From: Deltaproteobacteria bacterium | GTDB lineage: Bacteria; Bdellovibrionota; Bdellovibrionia; Bdellovibrionales; Bdellovibrionaceae | Reading direction: 5' to 3' | DNA: 47,552 nt | Assembly: GCA_013286585.1 (NCBI GenBank) | Contig: JABDFK010000012.1 | Coordinates: 1-47,552 of the forward strand | Shown: positions 8,728 to 16,783 of the stretch, piece by piece | How positions within the stretch are numbered: the first letter of the stretch is position 1 | How the letters are laid out: the number at the start of each line of letters is the position of its first letter | The notes under the pieces: model-generated | Seen by the model: only the letters and a program-made list of their open reading frames with translations | What the model was told of the DNA's origin: nothing | Database searches by the model: none | Position numbers and translations under genes: made by a program

Positions 8728-9557
8728 AAATTTTGAGCCAAGGTTCAGAATTACTTAAGGGAATACCGAAAGAGATTTTGGATTTGGCGCCGACGACCCC
8801 GCTGATTGATATCAAAGATATTTCTACAGCGAAGTCTCCGGCCACGAGCATTTTTGTCGCTTCAGAGCTAGAGCCGCTGCAAATTGTCGAGCACATTTTA
8901 GATCAAAGTATCTCTAGTGTTCTACAAATGAATAAGAAATATTTCCTCGAAGACCTGAAAATGCTGGCGCGTCTGAAGCAAGATTCTGAGGGCTACTTTA
9001 AAAATTATGCGGGCCATTTATTTCCCGACACCGCCGAAAAAATCATACTAGAGTTTGGCCATGCCAATGAAAAAGAGCAGCTAAGGGCGAAAATCCTAGA
9101 GTTCGCGCAAAAGACAAAAAGTCAGAGCGTGGTGGAGTCCACTCAAGCCATTTTTGAAGAACTCTATATGAATGCGATCCTCGATGCGCCGAAGGAAGCT
9201 CTCAAAAGAAATCAAAAAATGAATCATTACGATCAAGGAGTTAAGGCCACCTTCTGTTTGGTGCGTTCGGATTTGCAGCTGGCCATTTCCTGTTCGGACC
9301 CATATGGATCACTGGACTGTCAGAAGTTTCTTAAGCGTCTGCGAGAGATCTATCAAAAGGGCGCCGGACAGGTGATCAATTTGAAGAAGGAGGGGGGGGC
9401 CGGAATTGGCTGTTCCCTAATGTGGGAGAACTCGGCCAGTATCATCCTGGGTGTCATTCCCAACAAGAAAACCGTCGTGACCTGTGTCATACCACTTGGA
9501 CTAAGTAATAGACAAAGGGCCGAAGTGAAAAAAAGTCTTCATTTGGTCGAGCTTTAG
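8724..9557 (+). CDS. GHKL-ATPase, RsbW-like anti-sigma/serine kinase candidate
   Basis: The 277-residue protein has a unique N-terminal part (1-130) and a C-terminal part with histidine-kinase-like ATPase features. EELYMNAILDAPK holds the N-box Asn (N150), and GGAGIGCSLMW (about 224-234) resembles the glycine-rich lid motif. It lacks a phospho-accepting His. Its position between a SpoIIE phosphatase and a STAS-like protein fits the RsbW/SpoIIAB role of phosphorylating the STAS protein and holding a target. A canonical G1 motif (DxGxG) is hard to find, so activity is uncertain. A run of eight G residues (9392-9399) inside the coding sequence could be slippage-prone. Confidence 0.72.
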   Translation: MKILSQGSELLKGIPKEILDLAPTTPLIDIKDISTAKSPATSIFVASELEPLQIVEHILDQSISSVLQMNKKYFLEDLKMLARLKQDSEGYFKNYAGHLFPDTAEKIILEFGHANEKEQLRAKILEFAQKTKSQSVVESTQAIFEELYMNAILDAPKEALKRNQKMNHYDQGVKATFCLVRSDLQLAISCSDPYGSLDCQKFLKRLREIYQKGAGQVINLKKEGGAGIGCSLMWENSASIILGVIPNKKTVVTCVIPLGLSNRQRAEVKKSLHLVEL

Positions 9558-9582
9558 CGAGATATTTAAGAGGGGGATGGGA

Positions 9583-10053
9583 ATGGGTAAATTTGAAATT
9601 AAAATTGAAAAAGCCGGTGCTGCGTTCACAGTGCAGGTGATTGGTGTGATCGATGAAGACGTCGATTTTAATTCTTATTCACTGGCCGGTGCGACCAGCT
9701 TGGAGCTCAATCTTGAGGCTGTCAAAAGCATCAATTCCTGTGGCATTCGTGAGTGGATCAAGTGGATTGGTACTGCCGGAACGGCTCAGGTGACCTATTT
9801 ACTATGTCCAAAAATCATTGTCGATCAAATCAACATGGTTCAAGGTTTCCTACCAGCCAATGGTAAAGTGAAAAGCTTTTTCGTGCCGTACTATTGCGAC
9901 GAATCCGGCGAGGAAAAGAACATTCTTTTCACGCATGGCAAAGAGTACACTGACAGCACGGTGACTCCTCCTGCTGCCGTTAAGGACGATTCCGGCAACG
10001 AGATGGAAATGGATGTTGTCGAAGCTAAGTATTTCAAGTTCATCAAGAAATAA
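9583..10053 (+). CDS. STAS-like anti-anti-sigma factor with altered phosphosite
   Basis: The start was set at the ATG at 9583, because the AGGGGG at 9571-9576 lies 6 bases before it and touches the alternative ATG at 9577. The 156 residues resemble SpoIIAA. LELNLEAVKSINSCGIREW aligns with the strand-helix that carries the DSSG phosphosite, but here it reads N-S-C-G, with Cys (C53) where the phosphorylated Ser normally sits and Ser (S52) just before it. The C-terminal tail includes PYYCDESG and is not part of a minimal STAS domain. It is the third gene of the phosphatase-kinase-STAS operon. A fold-back element (E7) begins 6 bases after the stop. Confidence 0.72.
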   Translation: MGKFEIKIEKAGAAFTVQVIGVIDEDVDFNSYSLAGATSLELNLEAVKSINSCGIREWIKWIGTAGTAQVTYLLCPKIIVDQINMVQGFLPANGKVKSFFVPYYCDESGEEKNILFTHGKEYTDSTVTPPAAVKDDSGNEMEMDVVEAKYFKFIKK

Positions 10054-10058
10054 TCTCA

Positions 10059-10244
10059 GTCCAGAGTCCACGGTGCTCGGTCCTCAGGTGAGGCAACTGT
10101 CAGGGGCTTGGTATCTGGGCTCCCAAACATATTGTAGAGAATTTAGCACTGCCTTCGCAATGCCAACCACCGTTGCCCGACCCGGGCCAGAGGACTGAGG
10201 ACTGAGGACTGAGGACCGAGGACCGAGGACCGTGGACTCTGGAC
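10059..10244 (+). repeat. fold-back element E7 behind the STAS-like gene
   Basis: The arms 10059-10087 and 10216-10244 are inverted copies of 29 bp with two mismatches. The left arm contains CACGGTGCTCGG, the sequence that opens the loop in E1, E2, E4, E5 and E6, but here it lies inside the arm. The 128-base interior carries a second, shorter inverted pair (GGCAAC at 10092 and GTTGCC near 10173) and ends in a heptamer tandem repeat. The element lies within the 272-base gap between the STAS-like gene and the next gene. Confidence 0.75.
10191..10232 (+). repeat. six tandem copies of a 7-bp unit
   Basis: The unit AGGACTG occurs three times, then AGGACCG three times, with no interruption. The array runs into the right arm of fold-back element E7, whose sequence (GAGGACCG, GTGGACTC) looks like the source of the unit. 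Local slippage or template switching at the hairpin is a reasonable explanation. Confidence 0.9.
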
Positions 10245-10325
10245 CGAAGCTAGATCATCGTCCAGACATCTCTGTGGGTTCTTCAGCATCCAAGGCTTTC
10301 TGCCGATAGTTAATCCGGAGGAATC

Positions 10326-12275
10326 TTGGCCGGACTACATACGCAAATTCTTATTTTTGAGGACGACAGCACACTGGGGCTGGCGCTAAAGAAAGCTTTC
10401 GAAAAAGAGGGCTTTGTGGCGTATTTAACCTCGAATTTGTCTGAGGCCAAGGCCATCCTTGATAAGAATCCTATTGGAACTTTGGTGGTCGATTGCCTTC
10501 TTCCAGAGATCAGCGGCGTTGAATTTGTAGAATCCATTCGCGGAAAATATCCCGTCGGAGTGTTGGACGTAATTCTTATGAGCGGAATTCTGGGCGATCC
10601 GGCCTTCATCAAGGAATCTCTCAGAACTGTTTCCGGAAAGCATTTTCTTAAAAAGCCCTTTGAACTTAGCAAGCTCATTTCACTGGTGGAAAAACCGGTA
10701 GCACCCGGAGGAGCCGCAGAAGTTTTGTTGAATCCACGAATGGCTCTGTACCATATGTTTGGTCAGAAAAAGATGACCGCCAGAGAAAAACGCAAAGCCA
10801 TCGAGGCGCTCGATGAAATTTATGGTTTTGATCTTCCCTTTATTTATAGTTTGATTGTCGAGTCTCAAATCTCTGGAAACTTGAATTTGATCGCTCAAAA
10901 GGGTGACGTTTTTGGGATTTATTTTTCTGGTGGAAATATCACCGGAGTGGACATTCCAGACAAGGAAACTTATCTTGGCAAACTATTGGTCGAGCGCGGA
11001 TTCCTTCATCCTGAGGATTTAATTGCCGCCACTCAGGATAAGTCCAATCGTCGCTTCGGAGAAAAACTCACCAGCGGTTTTATGGTCAGTCCTCATGCCA
11101 TTGACATCGCTTTGACGCTACAAATGAGTGTTCGTCTCTCGCGCACCATTGTCGATCAAAAAGTATCTGTCAATCTGGTCAGTGCCGACGTTGAACTGAC
11201 GAATCCCCACATTGACGCCGACACCTTTGCGGAGTTTCTACATGACTGGATCGTGGCAAAAATCAGTATCCAATGGCTGCGGGCGCAATACATACAGTGG
11301 ATGGAATTTTCTTTGGTGAAGACCCCCACCTTTAGGGACAATCATCCGGCTTTAAGGGCTCCGGTGGTGCAAGCTCTTCCCAATTTCGTCAAAGACATCG
11401 GCTCCGGTCTGACGTTATCGCAGCTGATTGATTCGCAAAAATATGCTGAAGAGCCCTTCTACAAGGCGATTCATTACTTGTTAACAAGAGGCCTGTTGGT
11501 GTTCGCCAAGTCTGAAAGAAAGATGTCCAGTTTAGATCGGATGAAGCATTTCAATAAGATTTATCGGCAATTCACGGATCTGAATAAAATTGAAATTTTT
11601 GATTTGATCAATCAGATGGTGGCTGGCGGTCAAGGAACACCAGATTTTGTTTTGGCGGAATTCAATAGATTCATTGGTCAGCCGCCCAGCGCAGAGGAAA
11701 AGGAGCTCAGTGTATTGCATCAGCAACTGAGTAATCTTGCCCAAAATTCCATTGAGTTTGCTAAGAGCGGCAATCGCGAAAAGTTAAAAGAGGATATGGC
11801 CAAATCAGAGATCGAACAGAAAATGCAGGCCAGTCAGCATATGGAAGAAGCTAAGAATCATTTGCAAAAAAGTTCATTCAAGCTGGGTCTGGAGTTGCTA
11901 CAAAAAGTGCAAAAAGTAGATCCAAAGACTCAAAAACTTCGTATTTACATGAGCTGGGCTAAGCTAGGACTGATGGGAGCCTCGCCTAAGCCGTCGGTCA
12001 TTTCTGAGGTGGAAATGGAGCTCATGCAGGTAGCTCCTGAAGACAAGATTGATCCCATTTTCAGTTTTGTCATGGGACTTCTGTCGAAAGCCAAAGGCGA
12101 TTTCAGTGGAGCGCAAAAACTTTTCCAGAAAGCAATGTCTTTGGAGCCCAACTTGATCGTGGCCCGCAGGGAAATGACTGTACTGGCGGGAATGGCTAAG
12201 ACGAACACCAATCAGGATGTGTTTAGCCGAGATTTGGGCGAAGTCTTCTCCTCCTTATTTAAACGTAGCAAGTAG
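10326..12275 (+). CDS. response regulator with receiver, PATAN/DUF4388-like and TPR regions
   Basis: The start is the TTG at 10326, with GGAGGA just upstream; the frame gives 649 residues. Residues 1-120 form a receiver domain: FEDD (acidic pair D13-D14), the phospho-acceptor D56 in VVDCLLPEISG, and K110 in LKKPF. The middle part (about 125-310 and again to about 450) includes GVDIPDKETYLGKLLVERGFL, typical of DUF4388/PATAN proteins. The end (about 515-640) has TPR-like helices, for example GDFSGAQKLFQKAMSLEPN. PATAN response regulators usually act through protein contacts, not DNA binding. It follows the partner-switching operon on the same strand after a 272-base gap. Its last 6 bases lie in the left arm of element E3. 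Confidence 0.8.
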   Translation: MAGLHTQILIFEDDSTLGLALKKAFEKEGFVAYLTSNLSEAKAILDKNPIGTLVVDCLLPEISGVEFVESIRGKYPVGVLDVILMSGILGDPAFIKESLRTVSGKHFLKKPFELSKLISLVEKPVAPGGAAEVLLNPRMALYHMFGQKKMTAREKRKAIEALDEIYGFDLPFIYSLIVESQISGNLNLIAQKGDVFGIYFSGGNITGVDIPDKETYLGKLLVERGFLHPEDLIAATQDKSNRRFGEKLTSGFMVSPHAIDIALTLQMSVRLSRTIVDQKVSVNLVSADVELTNPHIDADTFAEFLHDWIVAKISIQWLRAQYIQWMEFSLVKTPTFRDNHPALRAPVVQALPNFVKDIGSGLTLSQLIDSQKYAEEPFYKAIHYLLTRGLLVFAKSERKMSSLDRMKHFNKIYRQFTDLNKIEIFDLINQMVAGGQGTPDFVLAEFNRFIGQPPSAEEKELSVLHQQLSNLAQNSIEFAKSGNREKLKEDMAKSEIEQKMQASQHMEEAKNHLQKSSFKLGLELLQKVQKVDPKTQKLRIYMSWAKLGLMGASPKPSVISEVEMELMQVAPEDKIDPIFSFVMGLLSKAKGDFSGAQKLFQKAMSLEPNLIVARREMTVLAGMAKTNTNQDVFSRDLGEVFSSLFKRSK

Positions 12276-12396
12276 AACGCATAAGAATGCCCGGATCCTT
12301 CGTTGTTCGGTCGCTCACTTGTGCGGCGTGCGGGTAGCACGCCTCCGCGTTCGCTTCCTCTCGCCTCGGCTGCGGGCATTCTTATGCGTTCTACTT
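12270..12396 (+). repeat. fold-back element E3 with an unrelated loop
   Basis: Perfect 24-bp arms lie at 12270-12293 and 12373-12396. The left arm contains the TAG stop (12273-12275) of the preceding gene, so the right arm is an inverted copy of that gene's end. The 79-base loop lacks CATACGGTGCTCGG and instead carries its own hairpin (GGCGTGC...GCACGCC). The architecture is that of the other elements but the loop is of a different class. The remaining 54 bases up to the convergent gene hold an A/T hairpin around 12442-12460. Confidence 0.85.
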
Positions 12397-12450
12397 TTCT
12401 TCAGTACGCCAGTGGGGCGGGTTCGGAAGCGGGGAGCGCTCGTTTTTTTT

Positions 12451-14163
12451 TCAAAAAAACTGGCTTATTCCTAGGATTATTGAGGTTCTGTTTATGTCTA
12501 CCTCAGTGTTTGTACCGGTGAAGCGGTAGGATTGTAGTCTTAGGCCGGTTTGCCAGGACCAGGTTCCTGTTTGTTTTTTTATGGTGAGGTCGGCGTCGAG
12601 GCTTGGTGCTACTGTGTAGCCAGAGCCTGTTCCTGCGAAGGGGATTTTTAGGGCTATTCCGTAGTTGTCGAAATAGTCTTTGTACTTACTTGGCATTGCT
12701 GTGGATAGGTATCCGCCCAATGTGAAGCCCAGGATATTGAAGTTGTTGGAATTGTATTCTTCCATGGATGCTGACAGTCCAGCGTTGAGGTCGACCGGGT
12801 TGGCTCCGGGCTTTAGGGCGTATTTGAATTGGGCGGACTCTGCCGAGAACGTGGGCTCGCTGTTCAGGCGCTGGACGAAATTGAGGTAGCCCACATTCCA
12901 TTGCCAGCGATTGTTGATGGCTTGCTGAAACTTGAGATCGACACTTTCTGCTGGCAGTAGGAAGGAGTAATAAATTTCATTTTTTAGTCCACGAAAAAAA
13001 TCCCAAGAGCCTACGTACTCGGCATCGGGTGTGGTGATCGTGACAAAGCGTACGTTGGATGCTCCGGGCTCGAGCTCTTTCACTTCCCAGCTGAAAGAGC
13101 CGTCCGTATTTTTGGACACCACTGATTTTTTATCCAGCTCTCTAATGCTCACGCCAGCAGGTGCGGTCAGCTGCACAGTGTTCGATTTGGAATAAGTGCC
13201 TTGGCCGGCTTTTGAAATGATCGGAATCTGCAAGGAGTCTGGACGAATCTTTCCGGTGACCACAAATTCTTGGCGCATGGGAATGTCACCTTCGCCCCGC
13301 AAGTAAATAGTGGGACGTCCAAGGTTCAGTTTGGCGGACCAGATGTCGCCGGTTCTTGCCAGCACGTCTTCTTCGTTCACGGGCTCTGCACCCTTGGCCT
13401 TCACAGTCAGGGTTTTGTCTTCGGTGATCGCGACATCAACAAAGTCGACGGCTTTCAATCGAGTGTCAATCACGATGCTGGCCCCCGAGGCTAATTGCGC
13501 ACTCATCGAAAGAGCATCATCTGCAGACTGCAGGAAAATGGTTCCTTGACCTCCGACGACGCGGCCGTTGATCTCTACAAAAGAATCGGGGCGAAGGCTG
13601 TCGCGGGATTTAAAAATAAGGCGGCGGCCTTCATGTTTGAAATACAATTCTTTCGAGCACAGGTAGATTCGAGTCAGGGCTTCTTCTCTATGTACACAAA
13701 AACGAAAGAAGGGTGAGTTTCGAATTTTAGTAAAGTGATCGCTATCGAAGGTGTTGACTGTGAAGGTCGCTGTGTCCGTTCGATACTGACTTTCATCCAT
13801 GCTGATGTTGGATTTCTGAATCAGCAGGTGACCCTTTTCCATGTTCTGCTGCCAAATCGCTTTGCCAGCATTGTCCTTGATAAGAATATCACCCTTGGTG
13901 AGCAGACTGGCAGGCCAAGAAAATTTGATGGAATAGTTATCCTTGCCCTTCGGACTGATCTTAAAATCCAGGCGATTGGCATCAAAAAGAATGTCACCAA
14001 TCCGAAAACGATCCTTGTCCAATAGCTGATATTCAAAACGCTGGGGAAGAACTTTGATCTCGCTTTTATTCAATGGGAACGAGAGATAATCCTGGGCCTG
14101 CGCTAACGGCAAAGCCAGTCCAAAAACTAGAAGATGCGACAAACAAAGATGATAAAGCTTCAC
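12451..14163 (-). CDS. exported outer-membrane beta-barrel protein, unknown function
   Basis: The 570-residue protein has a signal peptide (KLYHLCLSHLLVFGLALPLAQAQ). The first 370 residues look like a beta-rich periplasmic region. From about 375 on, alternating beta strands (YYSFLLPAESVDLKFQQ, WQWNVGYLNFVQRL, FKYALKPGANPVDLNAGLSASM) run to a C-terminal aromatic residue (SIILGISQFF), the usual end of an outer-membrane barrel recognised by BAM. I do not recognise the family. It faces the receiver-PATAN gene across element E3 in a convergent arrangement. Confidence 0.75.
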   Translation of the reverse strand: MKLYHLCLSHLLVFGLALPLAQAQDYLSFPLNKSEIKVLPQRFEYQLLDKDRFRIGDILFDANRLDFKISPKGKDNYSIKFSWPASLLTKGDILIKDNAGKAIWQQNMEKGHLLIQKSNISMDESQYRTDTATFTVNTFDSDHFTKIRNSPFFRFCVHREEALTRIYLCSKELYFKHEGRRLIFKSRDSLRPDSFVEINGRVVGGQGTIFLQSADDALSMSAQLASGASIVIDTRLKAVDFVDVAITEDKTLTVKAKGAEPVNEEDVLARTGDIWSAKLNLGRPTIYLRGEGDIPMRQEFVVTGKIRPDSLQIPIISKAGQGTYSKSNTVQLTAPAGVSIRELDKKSVVSKNTDGSFSWEVKELEPGASNVRFVTITTPDAEYVGSWDFFRGLKNEIYYSFLLPAESVDLKFQQAINNRWQWNVGYLNFVQRLNSEPTFSAESAQFKYALKPGANPVDLNAGLSASMEEYNSNNFNILGFTLGGYLSTAMPSKYKDYFDNYGIALKIPFAGTGSGYTVAPSLDADLTIKKQTGTWSWQTGLRLQSYRFTGTNTEVDINRTSIILGISQFF

Positions 14164-14215
14164 TCTTATATTTTCGTTCTAAAAACGGGTGGTTGGCAAA
14201 GGGGAAATCGGAGGC

Positions 14216-14692
14216 TCAAGCCACGAGCTTTGGATGAATTTTTAGGGCTGGATCCACTTGGCTTAGGTCGATAAGTCCCAGGTGCTCCATCTCTCGAATG
14301 TTTTGGATCAGTTGGATGCTGGCGGCCCATCGTTCAGATTCACTGAAGGAAGACTGAGCTAGAATAGCGGTGAGCTCGCGAAAGACTCTGGCTGGCACTG
14401 AGCGTTTCACATTTTCTCTGATAAGAACGTCGCTGTGACAAACCTGCGGACTCACCAAAGCCGCGAGCAGCCTGGCATCCAGAGAGGTCAGGATTTGCTC
14501 GAGCACATCCTGAGGCCACAGCAGAATTTTTTCCCGCGAGATCATTTTCAGCTGTACCAAGCGCGCCCAGCCTGGGTCCTCTTCCCCCACCAGCAGCAGC
14601 AGACTTTTTTGTTTTTCCGCATCACTGAGTTCAAGCAGGCGCATCAGCTGAACAAAGCCGGTGCTACTTTTATATTTTCCTAAGAGTGACAT
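14216..14692 (-). CDS. stand-alone FliG middle/C-terminal-like protein
   Basis: The start ATG is preceded by GGAGGAG. The 158 residues resemble the FliG middle and C-terminal domains: the LLWPQDVLEQILTSLDARLLAALVSP stretch corresponds to the FliG segment with DRSIQ..L.EVD...L..AL, and IRENVKRSVPARVFRELTAIL to the segment containing N-S-R-A. The end (ERWAASIQLIQNIREMEHLGLID) matches the last FliG helices. FliG is about 330 residues, so this is a reduced version without the N-terminal half. No flagellar genes are nearby. It may be a second rotor-related or regulatory protein; this is inferred from pattern similarity. Confidence 0.6.
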   Translation of the reverse strand: MSLLGKYKSSTGFVQLMRLLELSDAEKQKSLLLLVGEEDPGWARLVQLKMISREKILLWPQDVLEQILTSLDARLLAALVSPQVCHSDVLIRENVKRSVPARVFRELTAILAQSSFSESERWAASIQLIQNIREMEHLGLIDLSQVDPALKIHPKLVA

Positions 14693-14757
14693 CGTCTCTC
14701 CTCCCAGACCTTAGTCTTATCGGCTGTCGCAGAATAAATTGAAGGCTTGGTCTCAAA

Positions 14758-15510
14758 TTAAGACAGTTTGAGCTCGAACTCTATGGACAGCGGTAGATGG
14801 TCGGATAGGTTGGACCAGGGAGGATGCTGCCAGGCCTCTGCCGAGCGTAGGTGCAAATGCCGGAAGTACATGCGATCCAATTTTAAGAACGGCATAAAGT
14901 TAGGAAACGAAGGCGCGTAGTCGCCACGATGGGATCTGGATGACTCTTCCAGCTGTAAAAACTCCTGCAACAGCGGCGAGGCCTTTTTGGACCAATCATT
15001 GAAATCGCCGGCCAAGATCAACGGAGCGTCCGGCGGGACATGAGAGTGCGCCCGAGCAATGATTTTTTGCAGCTGCTTCTTACGACTTAAATGTGTCAAA
15101 TCCAGGTGCACATTGAACAGATGCAGTGGCGTTTTCAATTTGGGAATTTGAATCGCACAGTGAAGAAGACCCCGTTGCTCCATTTTGTAAGTGCTCAGAG
15201 AAATATTCTCGGCAAACTGAATTGGAAAACGGCTAAGGATGGCATTCCCATGGTGCCGCTGATGATAGATGGCATTTTTTCCGTAGACATGATGGGGCCA
15301 CTTGTTGTGCGAAAGAAACTCACTTTGACTGACTTGCGGCCAAGCCGAGATTTTTTTCTGCAATTTTAAATTTTCACCAACCACCTCTTGCAAAAAAACG
15401 ATATCAGCATCTGTTTGATCCAAAGCTGCTTTGAGTTCGTGCAAAGTGAAGCGCGTGTTGAAGGCCGAAAATCCTTTATGAATATTCATGGTTAAGATTT
15501 TTAATTTCAT
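14758..15510 (-). CDS. endonuclease/exonuclease/phosphatase family protein (YbhP-like)
   Basis: The 250-residue protein belongs to the metal-dependent EEP fold. Motifs in order are MNIHKG (the N-terminal Asn of the metal site), VFLQEV (catalytic Glu), LAGDFND (Asp-x-Asn) and LSDHLPLSIEFEL (Ser-Asp-His). The ATG at 15510 overlaps the stop of the upstream phospholipase-D-type gene (ATGA), so the two are translationally coupled. The same pair occurs as clsB-ybhP in enterobacteria, so a role in phospholipid or envelope metabolism is more likely than DNA repair. Confidence 0.82.
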   Translation of the reverse strand: MKLKILTMNIHKGFSAFNTRFTLHELKAALDQTDADIVFLQEVVGENLKLQKKISAWPQVSQSEFLSHNKWPHHVYGKNAIYHQRHHGNAILSRFPIQFAENISLSTYKMEQRGLLHCAIQIPKLKTPLHLFNVHLDLTHLSRKKQLQKIIARAHSHVPPDAPLILAGDFNDWSKKASPLLQEFLQLEESSRSHRGDYAPSFPNFMPFLKLDRMYFRHLHLRSAEAWQHPPWSNLSDHLPLSIEFELKLS

Positions 15511-16685
15511 ATCCAAAACCTAAACCAGTAGAGCATCCGCGACATAATTTTTCTCCACGGCGAACGATGAGAGAATGGATCCAAAGACACTTCTAAGCTG
15601 TGCTGCAGGTCTTTTTCCCATTGCTGTTTGAGGGAGAGGATTAAATCGGGATCGTTCAGAACGGTCTCGACTTCCAAGTCGTGATTCAAACTACGGTGAT
15701 TCAAATTGTGCGATCCCACGGTGGCCCATTGGTCGATGATCAGGGTCTTGGCGTGCAATACGCGATCTTGATATTCAAAAATGCGCACGCCGCTTTTGAG
15801 CAGTCTCTCATAGAGAGAGCGTGAGGCCTCGCGCACAAACCAGGCATCGGTGACTTGCGGTAGCAGCAGACACACATCGACCCCACGACGGGCGGCTCCG
15901 CGCAAATTTCTCAAGATACTTTTTCGCGGAATGAAATACGCATTGGTAATAAGGATCTGCTTCTTGGCCGATTTGATCCTGCGATTCAGATCACGCAGCA
16001 ACAGAAAACGCCAAAAGGTTCGACTGTTCAGCCGAAATCGGGAGTGAATCATTTGTGCCGCACGTCCTCGGCGCAAAAACGAGCGAAAATTAGTGCGCCG
16101 AAAAAAGCGAGAGGTCCGCCAAGCTTCGTTGCAGGCAGAGAGGAGCACTCGGATATCCGAATCATCGGAAAAGTTCTGTGCCAACAGACCAGTGTCCCGC
16201 CAGGCATGCTCATCCAAATAAGTCTCACTATGAACCTGAGAAATATTGAAAGAGCCCATCAGCACTGTTTTCTCGTCAAAGATGGCGAGTTTGCGGTGAT
16301 TGCGTTTGTTCAGTCGGCGAAAAAATCCCAACCAGCGGTTGAGATTGCCCCAGGATAGGTGACTCCAAAACTCGGAGCCAAAGGGCGGGGGATGATAAAT
16401 GCGCAATGAAATTTTACGTTGGGAGCACTCTTTATACAGTCCATGAATCCAGTTGTAGCCACCGACCCCATCGACCAACAAACGCACATGCACGCCCCGT
16501 TCGCGAGCAATGGCCAGGGCTCCCAGAATTTTCAAACCAATGGGATCTAAGTTAAAAATATAACTCTCGATGACAATGGATTTTTGCGCCAATTGAATCT
16601 GCTCTAAAAAATGCACAAAATATTCGTCGCCCGAATAGATCAGGGAAATTTTCGCAGAGCTTAATTCAGCATGGGCGGACCGCAT
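15507..16685 (-). CDS. clsB: phospholipase-D-type cardiolipin synthase (ClsB-like)
   Basis: The start was set at the ATG at 16685 (AGGA nearby) rather than the upstream TTG. Two HKD motifs are present, HRKLAIFDEKTVLMGSFN and HAKTLIIDQWATVGSHN, each with His, Lys and Asp, the signature of enzymes that transfer phosphatidyl groups. The length (392) and the absence of N-terminal transmembrane helices fit ClsB rather than ClsA. It should act at the inner-membrane surface to form cardiolipin from phosphatidylglycerol and a second phospholipid. It is coupled to the EEP-family gene as in clsB-ybhP. Confidence 0.83.
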   Translation of the reverse strand: MRSAHAELSSAKISLIYSGDEYFVHFLEQIQLAQKSIVIESYIFNLDPIGLKILGALAIARERGVHVRLLVDGVGGYNWIHGLYKECSQRKISLRIYHPPPFGSEFWSHLSWGNLNRWLGFFRRLNKRNHRKLAIFDEKTVLMGSFNISQVHSETYLDEHAWRDTGLLAQNFSDDSDIRVLLSACNEAWRTSRFFRRTNFRSFLRRGRAAQMIHSRFRLNSRTFWRFLLLRDLNRRIKSAKKQILITNAYFIPRKSILRNLRGAARRGVDVCLLLPQVTDAWFVREASRSLYERLLKSGVRIFEYQDRVLHAKTLIIDQWATVGSHNLNHRSLNHDLEVETVLNDPDLILSLKQQWEKDLQHSLEVSLDPFSHRSPWRKIMSRMLYWFRFWI

Positions 16686-16783
16686 ACCCAATTATCCTGC
16701 TAAAAGGTCCAGTTGTAAAGGCACGGTGGTCGACTTTCACTCCGCTTCGGGTTCCAATAAATTTTAAATCGTTGGAGGGACAA

